Positions 49,947 through 58,829 of a DNA stretch of 64,000 bases are shown here, piece after piece. A model generated the notes under the pieces. It was given only the letters and a program-made list of their open reading frames with translations. It searched no databases and had not been told where the DNA came from. The translations under genes were made by a program, and so were the position numbers. Source of the stretch: Saccharothrix algeriensis (lineage in GTDB: Bacteria > Actinomycetota > Actinomycetes > Mycobacteriales > Pseudonocardiaceae); NCBI RefSeq assembly GCF_016907655.1, contig NZ_JAFBCL010000001.1:5800001-5864000 (forward strand), written 5' to 3'. Each line of letters starts with the position of its first letter. Positions within the stretch are counted from its first letter, which is position 1.

Positions 49947-50624
49947 GGGTGGTGGTTCCTCCGTGAGGTTGGGCACAGCCCGCCCGTGTCGACGCCCGCG
50001 ACCGCGCGGACGATTCCGTCCGGCGGCCGGAGTTCCGACCGGGTGGGCGCGGCGGCTCGACGTCCACCGCGACGGCCTCCCGGCGGCAGGCGTCGGAACA
50101 GCGGTCGGCTGTGTCGGTTCTGGTCAGAGCGTTGCTTCGGCGGGTGGAGAGGCGATCGGCCGGTAAGGGCGCCCGCCACGCTGGACTTCCGCGCGTTGGG
50201 ACGACCGGCGTTCTTCCGGCGCCCGCTGTCGGGAGGCCGGGGACAGGGCCGCGGCGGGTGCCGCCGACGCTGCCGCTCCGGCTTTGTCCGTGATGCGCTC
50301 CCCAGGTCGATCCGGACTGACACCGGACAACGTTAGAGGTGTGGGGGCAGCGGCGAATGGGTTGTTCAACCGACAGCCGAACGAGTGATACCAAAGATTG
50401 AACGGGTGGAACGTGCCAGCCTGGCCATCGCTGTCGGTACCTCATGAAGATCACCGGCACGCCGCCGCTCCCGCCGCACGACCGCGTCCCGCACAGGGTG
50501 CGGTCGGGTCGTGCGGCGGGCACGGTGAGCCGGGTGATCATGCCGTCGGTCGCTCCCGCGGCGGACCCACCACGAGGGTCCGCCGCGCCTGAACCCTGAC
50601 GGCGGTGTCGACCCCGGCGCCGCG
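49947..50624. other. gene-free region between propeller gene and ABC operon
   Basis: About 680 bases upstream of the propeller gene and downstream of the minus-strand ABC operon. Apart from a large hairpin at 50470-50520 I see no gene or repeat. The part at 50330-50440 is less GC-rich and may hold the propeller promoter. Confidence 0.5.
50470..50520 (-). terminator. large hairpin downstream of the region-5 ABC operon
   Basis: CCCGCCGCACGACC (50470-50483) pairs perfectly with GGTCGTGCGGCGGG (50507-50520), a 14-bp stem with a 23-base loop that can itself fold. It lies ~105 bases beyond the stop at 50625 and probably ends the minus-strand transcript of region 5. Confidence 0.65.
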
Positions 50625-52373
50625 TCAACCACCGTGCCAGGACCGCCACAGGCCGCTGTAGACGCCACCCGCGGCGACCAGTTCGTCGTGCGGCCCCAGT
50701 TCGATGAGCCTGCCCGCTTCCATCACGGCCACGCGGTCCGCGTCGTGCGCGGTCTGGAGCCGGTGGGCGATGGCGATCACGGTGCGGTTGGCGAGGACCG
50801 CGGCCAGGGAGCGCTCGGTGGCCCGCGCGGTCGTGGGGTCCAGGAGGGCCGTCGCCTCGTCGAGGATGACGGTGTGGGGGTTGGCGAGCACCACCCTGGC
50901 GAGGGAGAGCTGCTGCGCCTGGGCGCCGTCGAGCTTGACCTGCGCGCCGAGCACCGTGTCCAGACCTTCCGGCAGGTCGTGGAGCCAGTTCGCGCCCACG
51001 GCGGCCATCGCCTGCTCGAGGTCGGCGTCGGTGGCGGTGGGCAGGACGATGAGCAGGTTGTCCCGCAGGGACTCCTGGAACACGTGGTGGTCCTGGGTCA
51101 CCAGCACCACCTGTTCGCGCAGGCGGTCGGGGGGCAGGTCGGCGACGGGCACGCCGCCCACCGTCACCGAGCCGGACCGGGGCCGGTCCACGCCGGCGAT
51201 GAGCCGCCCGAGGGTCGACTTCCCCGCGCCGGAGGCGCCCACGATCGCGAGCCGTTCTCCCGGCCGCACCGTGAGGTCGACCCCGAGCAGGACGTCCCGG
51301 CCGCTGTCGTAGGCGAAGCGCACGTCGTCGACGACGATCCTGTCGTCACGCGCGGTGGTGGTGGTCGCCGCCCGCGCGGCCGGGATCTCCGCGACCCCCT
51401 CGACCCGGGCGTAGGACGCCACCGCTCCCTGGATCTGCTCCACCCAGGTCATCAGGGTGTCGAGCGGGCCGACGAGCTGCCGCAGGTAGACGGTCGCCGC
51501 GATGACGGCGCCGAGGCTGACCGCGTCCTGCTCGATGAGCGCCGCGCCGATCAGCAGCACCGCGACCACCGGGAGCATGGAGGAGATGTCGAGGGACGGG
51601 AACAGCACCGTGCGCAGCCGGAGCGTCCTCAACCGGGCTTCGCGGGCCTGCTCGATCGCGCTGTCCGCCGTCCGCGCCCGTTCGTCGTGGAGGCCGAGCG
51701 CTTCCACGGTGCGCGCGCCCTTCGCGGTGCTGGTGACGACGTCGGCCAACCGGGCACCGGTGGCGGCCTCGTGCAGGTAGGCCGGGCGCGCGCGGCGCAG
51801 GTACCACCGCAGCGCGATCCCGATCCCGGCCAGCGAGGCCAGCCCGCACAGGCCGAGGACCGGGTCGACGACGAGCACCGCGGCGATCAGGAACAGCGCC
51901 TGGACCGAGGCGATCAGCACCTCGGGGATCGCGCGGCGCAGCGAGTTCGCGACCATCGCCGCGTCGGTGGTGCCCCGCACCGCGAAGTCGCCGACCGGCA
52001 CGCGGTCCACGACGGCAGCCGGCACGGACAGCGCCCGCTGCAGGAAGCGCTCCCGGATGTTGCCCGCCGCCCGCTCGCCGAAGCGGTAGCCGACCAGGAG
52101 CGCCCAGCGCGCGAACAGCACCTGGACGACGGTGGACACGACGATCAGGAGGGCGGGCACGTCGATCGCCTCGCGCAGGTCGGACCCGGCGCCCGCCTTC
52201 ACCGCGTCGACGATGCCCCCCAGCAGCCACGGGCCGACCAGCCCCGCGCCGGCGGCCAGCGCGTTGAGCACCAGCAGCGCGGCCAAGGCGCCCCGGGCCG
52301 CCCTGACCTCGGCCCAGGCCGCGGCCACGACCTGCCCGGTCGTCGCGATCGGCAGGGTGCGCTCACCGCTCAT
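50625..52373 (-). CDS. ABC exporter subunit with consensus Walker motifs and altered signature
   Basis: A 582-aa membrane-ATPase fusion. Walker A AIVGASGAGKSTLGRLI, Q-loop VTQDHHVF, Walker B TVILDEATALLD and H-loop AIAHRLQ are intact, but the signature is LDGAQAQQLSLARVV instead of LSGGQ. Its ATG is ATGA-coupled to the partner gene, whose defects are complementary. The pair should therefore form one working and one degenerate ATP site, as in heterodimeric exporters such as TM287/288. It probably exports the region-5 product. Confidence 0.92.
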   Translation of the reverse strand: MSGERTLPIATTGQVVAAAWAEVRAARGALAALLVLNALAAGAGLVGPWLLGGIVDAVKAGAGSDLREAIDVPALLIVVSTVVQVLFARWALLVGYRFGERAAGNIRERFLQRALSVPAAVVDRVPVGDFAVRGTTDAAMVANSLRRAIPEVLIASVQALFLIAAVLVVDPVLGLCGLASLAGIGIALRWYLRRARPAYLHEAATGARLADVVTSTAKGARTVEALGLHDERARTADSAIEQAREARLRTLRLRTVLFPSLDISSMLPVVAVLLIGAALIEQDAVSLGAVIAATVYLRQLVGPLDTLMTWVEQIQGAVASYARVEGVAEIPAARAATTTTARDDRIVVDDVRFAYDSGRDVLLGVDLTVRPGERLAIVGASGAGKSTLGRLIAGVDRPRSGSVTVGGVPVADLPPDRLREQVVLVTQDHHVFQESLRDNLLIVLPTATDADLEQAMAAVGANWLHDLPEGLDTVLGAQVKLDGAQAQQLSLARVVLANPHTVILDEATALLDPTTARATERSLAAVLANRTVIAIAHRLQTAHDADRVAVMEAGRLIELGPHDELVAAGGVYSGLWRSWHGG

Positions 52374-54121
52374 CGGCTCGTCACTCCGTCCTGCTCCCGT
52401 CCTTCGGTGCGCAAGACCACGTCCCGGTAGGCCGGGCAGGACACCAGCAGGTCGGCGTGCTTGCCGACCCGCGCGACCACCCCGTCCACGAGGAGGACGA
52501 CCCGGTCCGCCGTGTCGAGCACCAGTGGCGACGTCGTGGTCACCACCGTCGTCCGACCGCTTCGCGCGGCGGCGAGGCGGGCGGCCATCACCGCCTCGGT
52601 GTGGGCGTCCACCGCCGAGGTCGGCTCGACGGCGAGCAGCACGTCCGGGTCGGCGTACAGGGCCCGCGCCATCCGCAGCCGCTGCTTCTGGCCGCCCGAG
52701 AGGGTGGCGGCCCCCGACACCACCGCCGAGTCCAGCCCCTGCGGCAACGCCTCGACGATGTCGTCCGCCACGGAATCGCGCAACGCCGCCCGGATCGCGG
52801 CGTCGTCCGGTTCCCGGCGACCCGCGACGGCGCTGCGCACGGTGCCGGCGAAGAACTCCGCGTCGTTGTCGGCGACCAGGACCCGTTCGCGCAGGAGGTC
52901 GACGTCGATCCCGTCCACCCGGACGTCCCCCCACGTCGCGTCGGTGTCGCTGAAGCGCCCGAGGCGCTCCACCACCGCGATCGCGTCGGCGGGCCGGGCG
53001 CTCACCAGGGCGGTGAACTTCCCGGGCTCGACCACCACGCCGGAACCCGGCTCGACCAGTGCCGCCTGCCCCGCCGGGCCGGTCCCCCCGGCGGGGTCGG
53101 CGTCCCGGTGCTCCGGCTGCATCCCGAGCAGGCGCGTCACCTGACGCGCCGAGACCAGCGCCCGCGCGATGTCCCCACCGCCTTCGATGAAGAAGGCGAC
53201 CGGGACGACCAGCACCGCCACGTACCCGTGGACGGCGATCAGGTCGCCGATCGATATCTCCCCGGCGGCGGCCATGCGCGCGGCGACCCAGACGACCACG
53301 GCGAGGAACAGCGCGGGCAGGCCCGTGGCGAGCGCGACGACCCAGCTGGCCGGGTGCCCGACCTGGAAGCCCTTCTCGACCAGTTCCCGCGACTGCTGCC
53401 GGTAGCGGTCGAGGTGGGCGTCCTTGCCGCCGAGGCCGTTGAGCACCCGCAGCCCGCCGATCACGTCCACGAGGCGCGCGGTCAGCCGCCCCTGCAGTTC
53501 GCGGTACCCGGTGGCGGTCTGCTCGATCCGGCGCAGCAGCGGGCCGATGAAGACGGCCAGGAGGGGGACCCCGGCCAGCACGACGACCGCGAGCAGCGCC
53601 GAGATGTCGAACATGACCACCGCGATGCACGCGTACGCGACCACCGCCCCGAACCCGGGCCCGGTCACCGTCATCGCCTGCGCGACGGTCTGGACGTCGC
53701 TGATGCCGATCGCGGTGACCTCACCGCTGTTCAGCCGCTTGGCCAGGGTCGAGCCGAGCCGGGCCGAGTGCCGCACGGTCGCCCGCACGGTCCGGAACGA
53801 GGCGTCCATCCTGATCCGGGTCATCGTGCGGTGCCGGGCGATGGCGAGGACCGCGATGAGCACCGACGCGGCCAGCAGCGCGCCGGCCCACCGGAACAGG
53901 GCCTGCCGGTCGCCGGGGATGAGCCCGCGGTCGACGGCCCGGGAGAGGACGAAGGGCGGCAGGGCCAGGCTGATCATCCAGGAGCTGCCCAGCGCCATCC
54001 CGGCGGCGATGCGCGCCCGTTGCGAGCGGACCAGCCAGAACAGGAACCGGCCGGGCCCGCTGATGTCGCGCGGGGTCGGCGGGCGGTAGGGCTCGGCCGT
54101 GCCGGTCTCATGCCGGTCCAC
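52370..54121 (-). CDS. ABC exporter subunit with degenerate ATP site
   Basis: A 583-aa partner half-transporter. The membrane domain is normal (MISLALPPFVLSRAVDRGLIPGD, YACIAVVMFDISALLAVVVLAG). In the ATPase domain the P-loop is lost (TALVSARPADAIAVV where GxxGxGKST belongs), Walker B reads LLAVEPTSAVD without its Asp, and the H-loop is TTTSPL without His, yet the signature ATLSGGQKQRLRMARAL is perfect. It can donate the signature to its partner but cannot hydrolyse ATP itself. GTG 54121 is preceded by GGGAGG. Confidence 0.92.
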   Translation of the reverse strand: MDRHETGTAEPYRPPTPRDISGPGRFLFWLVRSQRARIAAGMALGSSWMISLALPPFVLSRAVDRGLIPGDRQALFRWAGALLAASVLIAVLAIARHRTMTRIRMDASFRTVRATVRHSARLGSTLAKRLNSGEVTAIGISDVQTVAQAMTVTGPGFGAVVAYACIAVVMFDISALLAVVVLAGVPLLAVFIGPLLRRIEQTATGYRELQGRLTARLVDVIGGLRVLNGLGGKDAHLDRYRQQSRELVEKGFQVGHPASWVVALATGLPALFLAVVVWVAARMAAAGEISIGDLIAVHGYVAVLVVPVAFFIEGGGDIARALVSARQVTRLLGMQPEHRDADPAGGTGPAGQAALVEPGSGVVVEPGKFTALVSARPADAIAVVERLGRFSDTDATWGDVRVDGIDVDLLRERVLVADNDAEFFAGTVRSAVAGRREPDDAAIRAALRDSVADDIVEALPQGLDSAVVSGAATLSGGQKQRLRMARALYADPDVLLAVEPTSAVDAHTEAVMAARLAAARSGRTTVVTTTSPLVLDTADRVVLLVDGVVARVGKHADLLVSCPAYRDVVLRTEGREQDGVTSR

Positions 54122-54295
54122 TCCCGGTCACCTCCCTTCCGCCTTCTGGGTCCCCGGTGTGGTGGTGGTCGTTGTGCTGCAAGGGGGTGGCGCTCCTGCC
54201 GGCCGGGGGACGGGTGATCGGACGCGGTGCTCCCCGGCGGCCGGCGGCCCGGCCGCGCAGGGCTCCGGCGTGGCCGCCGGAGGGGGCGGGGCGGT

Positions 54296-55288
54296 TCACC
54301 GGTCGGGGTGCAGACCGCTGAAGAAGGACGGGACGACCGTGGCCGAGCCCGCCGCGGTGGCCCGGTCGAGGACGACCTCGGCCAGCGCGAGGTCGAGCAC
54401 GCCCAGGCCGAAGGGGGAGAAGACGACCGGGCGGTCCCCGGGCGGGGTGAACCGGCCGGTGAGGACGTCGGCGATGGTGGCGTGCACGTGGTCCCGGTTG
54501 CCCGTCAGCTGTTCGGCGAGGTGCGGCGAGGTGTCGGCCTGCAGGCAGTGCTCCACGTCGTCGACGACGTTGGTGGCGCCGAGCACGATCTGCGGGCTCA
54601 GGTCGCGCAGCGAGATGTGCAGCACGACCGGCCGGTGGGAGAACCAGTCCGCCTCGGTGACGTGCGGGACGCGCGCGGTGGTGGCGAACACGACCAGGTC
54701 GGACTCGCGGACGGCCTGCTCGGCGGTGCCCGCGACGTCGGCCCGCTCGATCCGCCGGGCCAGCCGCGCGGCGCGGTCGGGGTCGCGGTCGTGCAGCAGC
54801 ACGCGGTCGGCCGCGACACCGACCGCGGCGAGGAAGTCGGCGATGCGCGCGGCGATCAGCCCCGTGCCGATGAAGCCCACCCGGCGAGCGGAACCGGCCA
54901 GGGCCCTGGCGGCGAGCGCGGCCGACGCGGCCGTCCGCGTCGCGCTGATCACCGACGCCTCCAGGCACGCCACGGGAAAACCGGTGCGCCGGTCGTTGAG
55001 GATGAGCACGGCGGAGGCGCGCGGCAGACCGCGGTCGAGGTTGCCGGGGAAGCTGGAGATCCACTTCAGCCCGGCGACACCGGGATCGCCGTCGAGCGCC
55101 GCGGGCAGCGCGATGATGCGCGCCGCCGGGTCCTCCGGGAACCGCAGGAAGTACGACGGCGGGTTGACCGTGCCGCCGGCGTGGTGGCGCAGGTAGGTGC
55201 GCTCGACGAGGTCGACGACGCCCTGGTGGTCGGCGTCGAGGATCGCGCGCGCGGTGTCGGCGGAGACGACGGAGAAGGCGGGTCCCAC
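54296..55288 (-). CDS. SbnB-like ornithine-cyclodeaminase-family dehydrogenase
   Basis: A 330-aa member of the ornithine cyclodeaminase/mu-crystallin family. LKWISSFPGNLDRGLPRASAV, NDRRTGFPVACLEASVISATRTAAS and the NAD loop VGFIGTGLIAARIADFL match SbnB, the oxidase that splits N-(1-amino-1-carboxyethyl)glutamate to 2,3-diaminopropionate and 2-oxoglutarate. A PLP partner that would make such an adduct lies at 59962-61182. GTG 55288 has AGAGGAAA ahead. The likely product is a 2,3-diamino acid (Dap, or diaminobutyrate given the threonine-synthase-like partner). Confidence 0.85.
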   Translation of the reverse strand: MGPAFSVVSADTARAILDADHQGVVDLVERTYLRHHAGGTVNPPSYFLRFPEDPAARIIALPAALDGDPGVAGLKWISSFPGNLDRGLPRASAVLILNDRRTGFPVACLEASVISATRTAASAALAARALAGSARRVGFIGTGLIAARIADFLAAVGVAADRVLLHDRDPDRAARLARRIERADVAGTAEQAVRESDLVVFATTARVPHVTEADWFSHRPVVLHISLRDLSPQIVLGATNVVDDVEHCLQADTSPHLAEQLTGNRDHVHATIADVLTGRFTPPGDRPVVFSPFGLGVLDLALAEVVLDRATAAGSATVVPSFFSGLHPDR

Positions 55289-55310
55289 GGGTTTTCCTCT
55301 GCTGTGCGGG

Positions 55311-55568
55311 TCAGGGGAGCTGGCTGTCGATCGCCTTCCACAGGTTCCCCGGGGTGGCGAAGGTGTTCGTGGTGAGCAGTTCGTCGGGGAAGGTGAAGGA
55401 GAAGCGGTCCTCCAGGTCCACCATCAGCCCGATCACGGTGACCGAGTCGACCCCCGCCCCCTCCAGGTCGAGGTCGGGCGCCAGCGCGCCGGGGGCGGGC
55501 CGCTCGACCAGGTGCGCGCCCAGCACCTCCTCGAACTCGGCGGGCCACGGCACGCGGTTCGGCTGCAC
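55311..55568 (-). CDS. carrier protein (ACP/PCP)
   Basis: An 85-aa carrier. LDLEGAGVDSVTVIGLMVDLEDRF contains the phosphopantetheine Ser in VDSVT, near residue 41. GTG 55568 follows AGGAGGAA. The tail NTFATPGNLWKAIDSQL resembles the region-2 ACP (DTFATASSLWSAVARQ), so the two are probable paralogues. The aaRS-like ligase at the right edge is a natural candidate to load it with an amino acid, and the acyl-CoA dehydrogenase at 58826 to oxidise the loaded unit. Confidence 0.92.
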   Translation of the reverse strand: MQPNRVPWPAEFEEVLGAHLVERPAPGALAPDLDLEGAGVDSVTVIGLMVDLEDRFSFTFPDELLTTNTFATPGNLWKAIDSQLP

Positions 55569-55656
55569 TCGGCTTCCTCCTCACCGGGCCGGCGGCCCGT
55601 CGACGCCTTCTGCTCCGACACCGGGGAAGCGCCGTCCACCCGGCCCCAGTCTTCGC

Positions 55657-55687
55657 CGGTCCATCGTGGACCGTCAAGAGTGGACCG
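55657..55687. promoter_or_regulatory. GGTCCA/TGGACC operator-like cluster
   Basis: CGGTCCA-TCG-TGGACCG (55657-55673) is a perfect 7-bp-armed palindrome, followed seven bases later by a third half-site TGGACCG (55681-55687). It lies between the divergent ACP and carbamoyltransferase genes. GTCCA/TGGAC half-sites are used by Dbv4, a StrR-type activator (recalled consensus GTCCAR-N17-TTGGAC), but the spacing here differs. Confidence 0.5.
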
Positions 55688-55720
55688 GGGTGATCCTCCC
55701 GGTTCGTCGGGTCCGCACCC

Positions 55721-55749
55721 TTGCTGCAGAAGGGAAACGTCAGGATACT
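55721..55749 (+). promoter_or_regulatory. candidate carbamoyltransferase promoter
   Basis: TTGCTG (55721-55726), a 17-base spacer and GATACT (55744-55749), in an AT-richer patch. Transcription would begin ~30 bases before the GTG at 55786. Confidence 0.4.
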
Positions 55750-55785
55750 GGCGTCCCGGTAGTTCACGGGTCGCGAGGGGGAACG

Positions 55786-57531
55786 GTGATCGTACTCGGC
55801 TTGAGCGGCCTGCCGCACGCGCAGGAGGACCACCTCAGGCAGCACCCCGGCGTCGAGCCGATCGACCGCCGCATCTGCCAGGGCATGGACAGCGCGGCCT
55901 GCCTGGTGCGCGACGGCGTGATCGTCGCCGCGGCGGCCGAGGAGCGGTTCACCGGGGCCAAGGGCACGGGCGCGCTGCCCCGGGAGGCGATCGCCTTCTG
56001 CCTGGCGGAAGCCGGGATCGGGCCGGACGACGTCGACCTCATCGCCCACGGCTTCGACCACGACCGGTTCCGCCGCTACTTCCACACCACGCCCGACTAC
56101 TTCGACCGCGTGCTGAGCAACCGCACCGTGGTCGACGCGCTCACCGCGATCGGCTGGCGGGACGTGGAACGGCGGTTCCGCCCGGTCGAGCACCACGTCG
56201 CGCACGCCGCGTCGGCCTTCCACCCCAGCGGTTTCGACGACGCGCTGTCGATCGTGTCCGACGGGATGGGCGAGATCGTCTCGCTCAGCGTGCAGCGCTG
56301 CTCGCCGTCGGGGATCGAGGTGCTGCACAGCCAGGGCCTCAAGACCTCCCTGGGCCTGCTGTACTCCATCTTCACCCGCTTCCTGGGCTACACCTTCAAC
56401 AACGACGAGTACAAGGTGATGGGCCTGTCGGCCTACGGGGACCCGCGGCGCTTCGCCGGGTTCTTCGCGGGTTTCCTGCGCCACGACGGCGGTCGGGTCC
56501 ACGTGGGCTGGCCCCACGACGCGCTGGAGCGCGGGGCGGAGGGCTACCCGAAGGCGATGGCGTTCCTGGAGCGCGAACTCGGCGTGCCGCCGCGGCGCCC
56601 CGCGGACGGGGTCGACCCGGTCCACGGCGACATCGCCGCCGCGCTGCAGGCCCGGTTCACCGCCGTGCTCACCGACTTCACCCGGCACTGGCTCGACCGC
56701 ACCGGGCTCGACGCGCTGTGCCTGTCCGGCGGCTCGTTCCTCAACTGCCTCGCCAACGAGTCCATCGCGCGGATCCCCGGGCTGCGCTCGCTGTTCATCC
56801 CGCCCGGCGCGAGCGACGACGGCACGGCGGTCGGCGCGGCGCTGCACGTCGCGGGCGGCTTCCGCGGGCGCTACACCGCCTACACGGGCCCCGGCTACTC
56901 CCGGGGCGAGGTGGCGGAGGCGCTCACCACCGCGCGCGGCGGCGGTGCGGCCGTCGAGTGGGACGACCTCGGGTTCACCGACGAGTACTACGACCGCGCC
57001 GCCGACGACCTGGCCGCCGACCGGATGATCGCCTGGTTCGCCGGCCGGATGGAGTTCGGGCCGCGGGCGCTGGGCAACCGCTCGATCCTGGCGCTGCCCA
57101 ACGGGGTCGACATCAAGGCCCGGCTCAACCACGTGGTCAAGCTGCGCGAGGGGTTCCGCCCGTTCGCCCCGGCCATCCTCGCCGAGGACTACGCCGAGGT
57201 GTTCGAGAACGACCCGGTCGACCCGGCGCGGTACATGCTCTGCACCGCCCGGGTCCGCCCCGGCCAGGAGTCCCGCGTCGACGGCGCGGTGCACCTCGAC
57301 GGCACGGCGCGCGTGCAGGTCGTGCGCAAGGAGGACAACGAGCCCTTCTGGACGCTGCTGACCCGGGTCAAGGAGCGCACCGGCCTCGGCTGCGTCATCA
57401 ACACCTCGTTCAACGTCAAGGACCAGCCGATCATCGCCGCCCCGGGGACGGCGGTGGCCGGGTTCGCCCGGATGTCGCTGGACCGCCTCTACATCGAGGG
57501 CTTCCGGGTGAGCCCGTCCGGTCGGGGCTGA
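55786..57531 (+). CDS. TobZ/CmcH/NodU-type carbamoyltransferase
   Basis: A 581-aa O-carbamoyltransferase with the HSP70-like Kae1 fold plus a C-terminal YrdC-like part. VEHHVAHAASAF gives the metal-binding His pair, SIVSDGMGEIVS the ATP-site Asp, LCLSGGSFLNCLANE and IPPGASDDGTAVGAA further core motifs, and MEFGPRALGNRSIL and VINTSFNVKDQPII the C-terminal signatures. It transfers the carbamoyl group of carbamoyl phosphate, via carbamoyl-AMP, to a hydroxyl or possibly an amine. GTG 55786 follows GAGGGGGAA; longer frames run across the promoter. It is the only + strand gene in region 5. Confidence 0.95.
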   Translation: MIVLGLSGLPHAQEDHLRQHPGVEPIDRRICQGMDSAACLVRDGVIVAAAAEERFTGAKGTGALPREAIAFCLAEAGIGPDDVDLIAHGFDHDRFRRYFHTTPDYFDRVLSNRTVVDALTAIGWRDVERRFRPVEHHVAHAASAFHPSGFDDALSIVSDGMGEIVSLSVQRCSPSGIEVLHSQGLKTSLGLLYSIFTRFLGYTFNNDEYKVMGLSAYGDPRRFAGFFAGFLRHDGGRVHVGWPHDALERGAEGYPKAMAFLERELGVPPRRPADGVDPVHGDIAAALQARFTAVLTDFTRHWLDRTGLDALCLSGGSFLNCLANESIARIPGLRSLFIPPGASDDGTAVGAALHVAGGFRGRYTAYTGPGYSRGEVAEALTTARGGGAAVEWDDLGFTDEYYDRAADDLAADRMIAWFAGRMEFGPRALGNRSILALPNGVDIKARLNHVVKLREGFRPFAPAILAEDYAEVFENDPVDPARYMLCTARVRPGQESRVDGAVHLDGTARVQVVRKEDNEPFWTLLTRVKERTGLGCVINTSFNVKDQPIIAAPGTAVAGFARMSLDRLYIEGFRVSPSGRG

Positions 57532-57539
57532 GCGCGGGT

Positions 57540-58829
57540 TCACAGGGGCCGCACCGGGGTCAGGTCGAGATCGGCCACGGTGCGGGCCTGCCCGCCGGCG
57601 AGCCGGATCAGCCCCGCTTCCACGCCCGCCGCCACGGTGGCGGGCAGCGCGCCGGGCAGGTAGTCCTCGCTGGCCCCGACCCCGATCAGCAAGCCGCTGC
57701 CGACCGCGACCGCCAGGTGCAGGTTGGGCCCGGTGCGCTGCGCCGACCCGCGCCAGGCGACGGAGGTGCGCAGCGGGGACGCGGCGTCGGGTTCGGCGTC
57801 GACCGCGCCGAGGAAGTTGAAGTGCTTGGCGAACGCCGTGGGGTCCGGGTCGGGCGAGCCCGCCTCGGCCAGGGCGGCGGTCAGCGCGTCGACGTCGTAG
57901 GAGCCGTGCAGGTAGGCCGTCAGGCACTGCGGGTACACACGGGTCAGGTACTCGTCGGGGGGCAGGTCCCCGTCGACGGCGATCGTCACCGGGCTGTACT
58001 GGTTGAGCGAGGCGACCATCCCGGCCCAGCGCCGGTCGAGCCGGTTGGCCGCCATCAGCGCGAACGTCACCCGGTCACGCCGTTCGTGCCGGGCGAGGGC
58101 GAGCGCGCCGACCGCGAGCAGGATCGACTGCGGGGAGACCCGCAGCCGCTCGGAGAGCGCGGTGGTCGCGGCGAGCGCGGCCGGGCTGTAGAGCGAGGCG
58201 CGGCGGCGGGGGCTGCGGTCGCCGGGTTCGCGGTCGGCGGCCTCCAGCGCGGGCCACGCCCCGGTCCAGTGCGCCAGCGCCCGCCGGTCGGTCTTCGCCC
58301 GCTGGTGCTCGGCCAGCTCGGCGGGCTGCGCGTCCGCGGTGACCTCCGCGCCGTCGAGCGCGGCGAGGAACTGCGCCGCCAGGACGCGCAGGGCGTCGTT
58401 GTCCGCGGCGGCGTGGTGCACCACGGCCACCAGGTGCACCGGGTCGCCCTGCTCGACGGCCACCACCGCGCGCCAGGGCTGCTCCCGCTCGACGTCGATC
58501 GGCGCGGCGGCCAGCTCGGCGGCGATCCGCAGGGCGGCCTCCGGGGAGCCGTCGGTCGACTCCACCACGGGCAGGGGCGCGGGGCTGAAGGGGTGCACCC
58601 GCTGCTCCAGCCCGCCGTCGTCGGTGGCGTGCAGGGTCGTGCGCAGCGACTCGTGCGCGGCGACCAGCCGCAGCCAGGCGTCCATCACCTGGGCGACGTC
58701 CGGGCCGGGCGGGATCTCCCAGGCGCTGACCAGGTTGGCCACGCCCCGCCCGGCGGGCCCGTGCGCCGCCAGGGACCGCACGACCGACAGCTGGCCGTGG
58801 GTGGCGGGCGCGCTGCGCGGGGCGCTCAT
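57540..58829 (-). CDS. condensation-domain-like protein, altered HHxxxDG
   Basis: A 429-aa stand-alone condensation-fold protein. VAVVHHAAADNDALRVL keeps both His and the Asp but has Asn for the usual Gly. RVTFALMAANRLDRRWAGMVASLNQYSP matches the block LMAANR...W...V.S.NQ of the region-2 free C protein (22548-23828), marking them as one subfamily. It converges on the carbamoyltransferase 8 bases away, and its ATG is ATGA-coupled to the acyl-CoA dehydrogenase. It probably transfers a carrier-bound acyl unit onto an amine or hydroxyl. Confidence 0.8.
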   Translation of the reverse strand: MSAPRSAPATHGQLSVVRSLAAHGPAGRGVANLVSAWEIPPGPDVAQVMDAWLRLVAAHESLRTTLHATDDGGLEQRVHPFSPAPLPVVESTDGSPEAALRIAAELAAAPIDVEREQPWRAVVAVEQGDPVHLVAVVHHAAADNDALRVLAAQFLAALDGAEVTADAQPAELAEHQRAKTDRRALAHWTGAWPALEAADREPGDRSPRRRASLYSPAALAATTALSERLRVSPQSILLAVGALALARHERRDRVTFALMAANRLDRRWAGMVASLNQYSPVTIAVDGDLPPDEYLTRVYPQCLTAYLHGSYDVDALTAALAEAGSPDPDPTAFAKHFNFLGAVDAEPDAASPLRTSVAWRGSAQRTGPNLHLAVAVGSGLLIGVGASEDYLPGALPATVAAGVEAGLIRLAGGQARTVADLDLTPVRPL

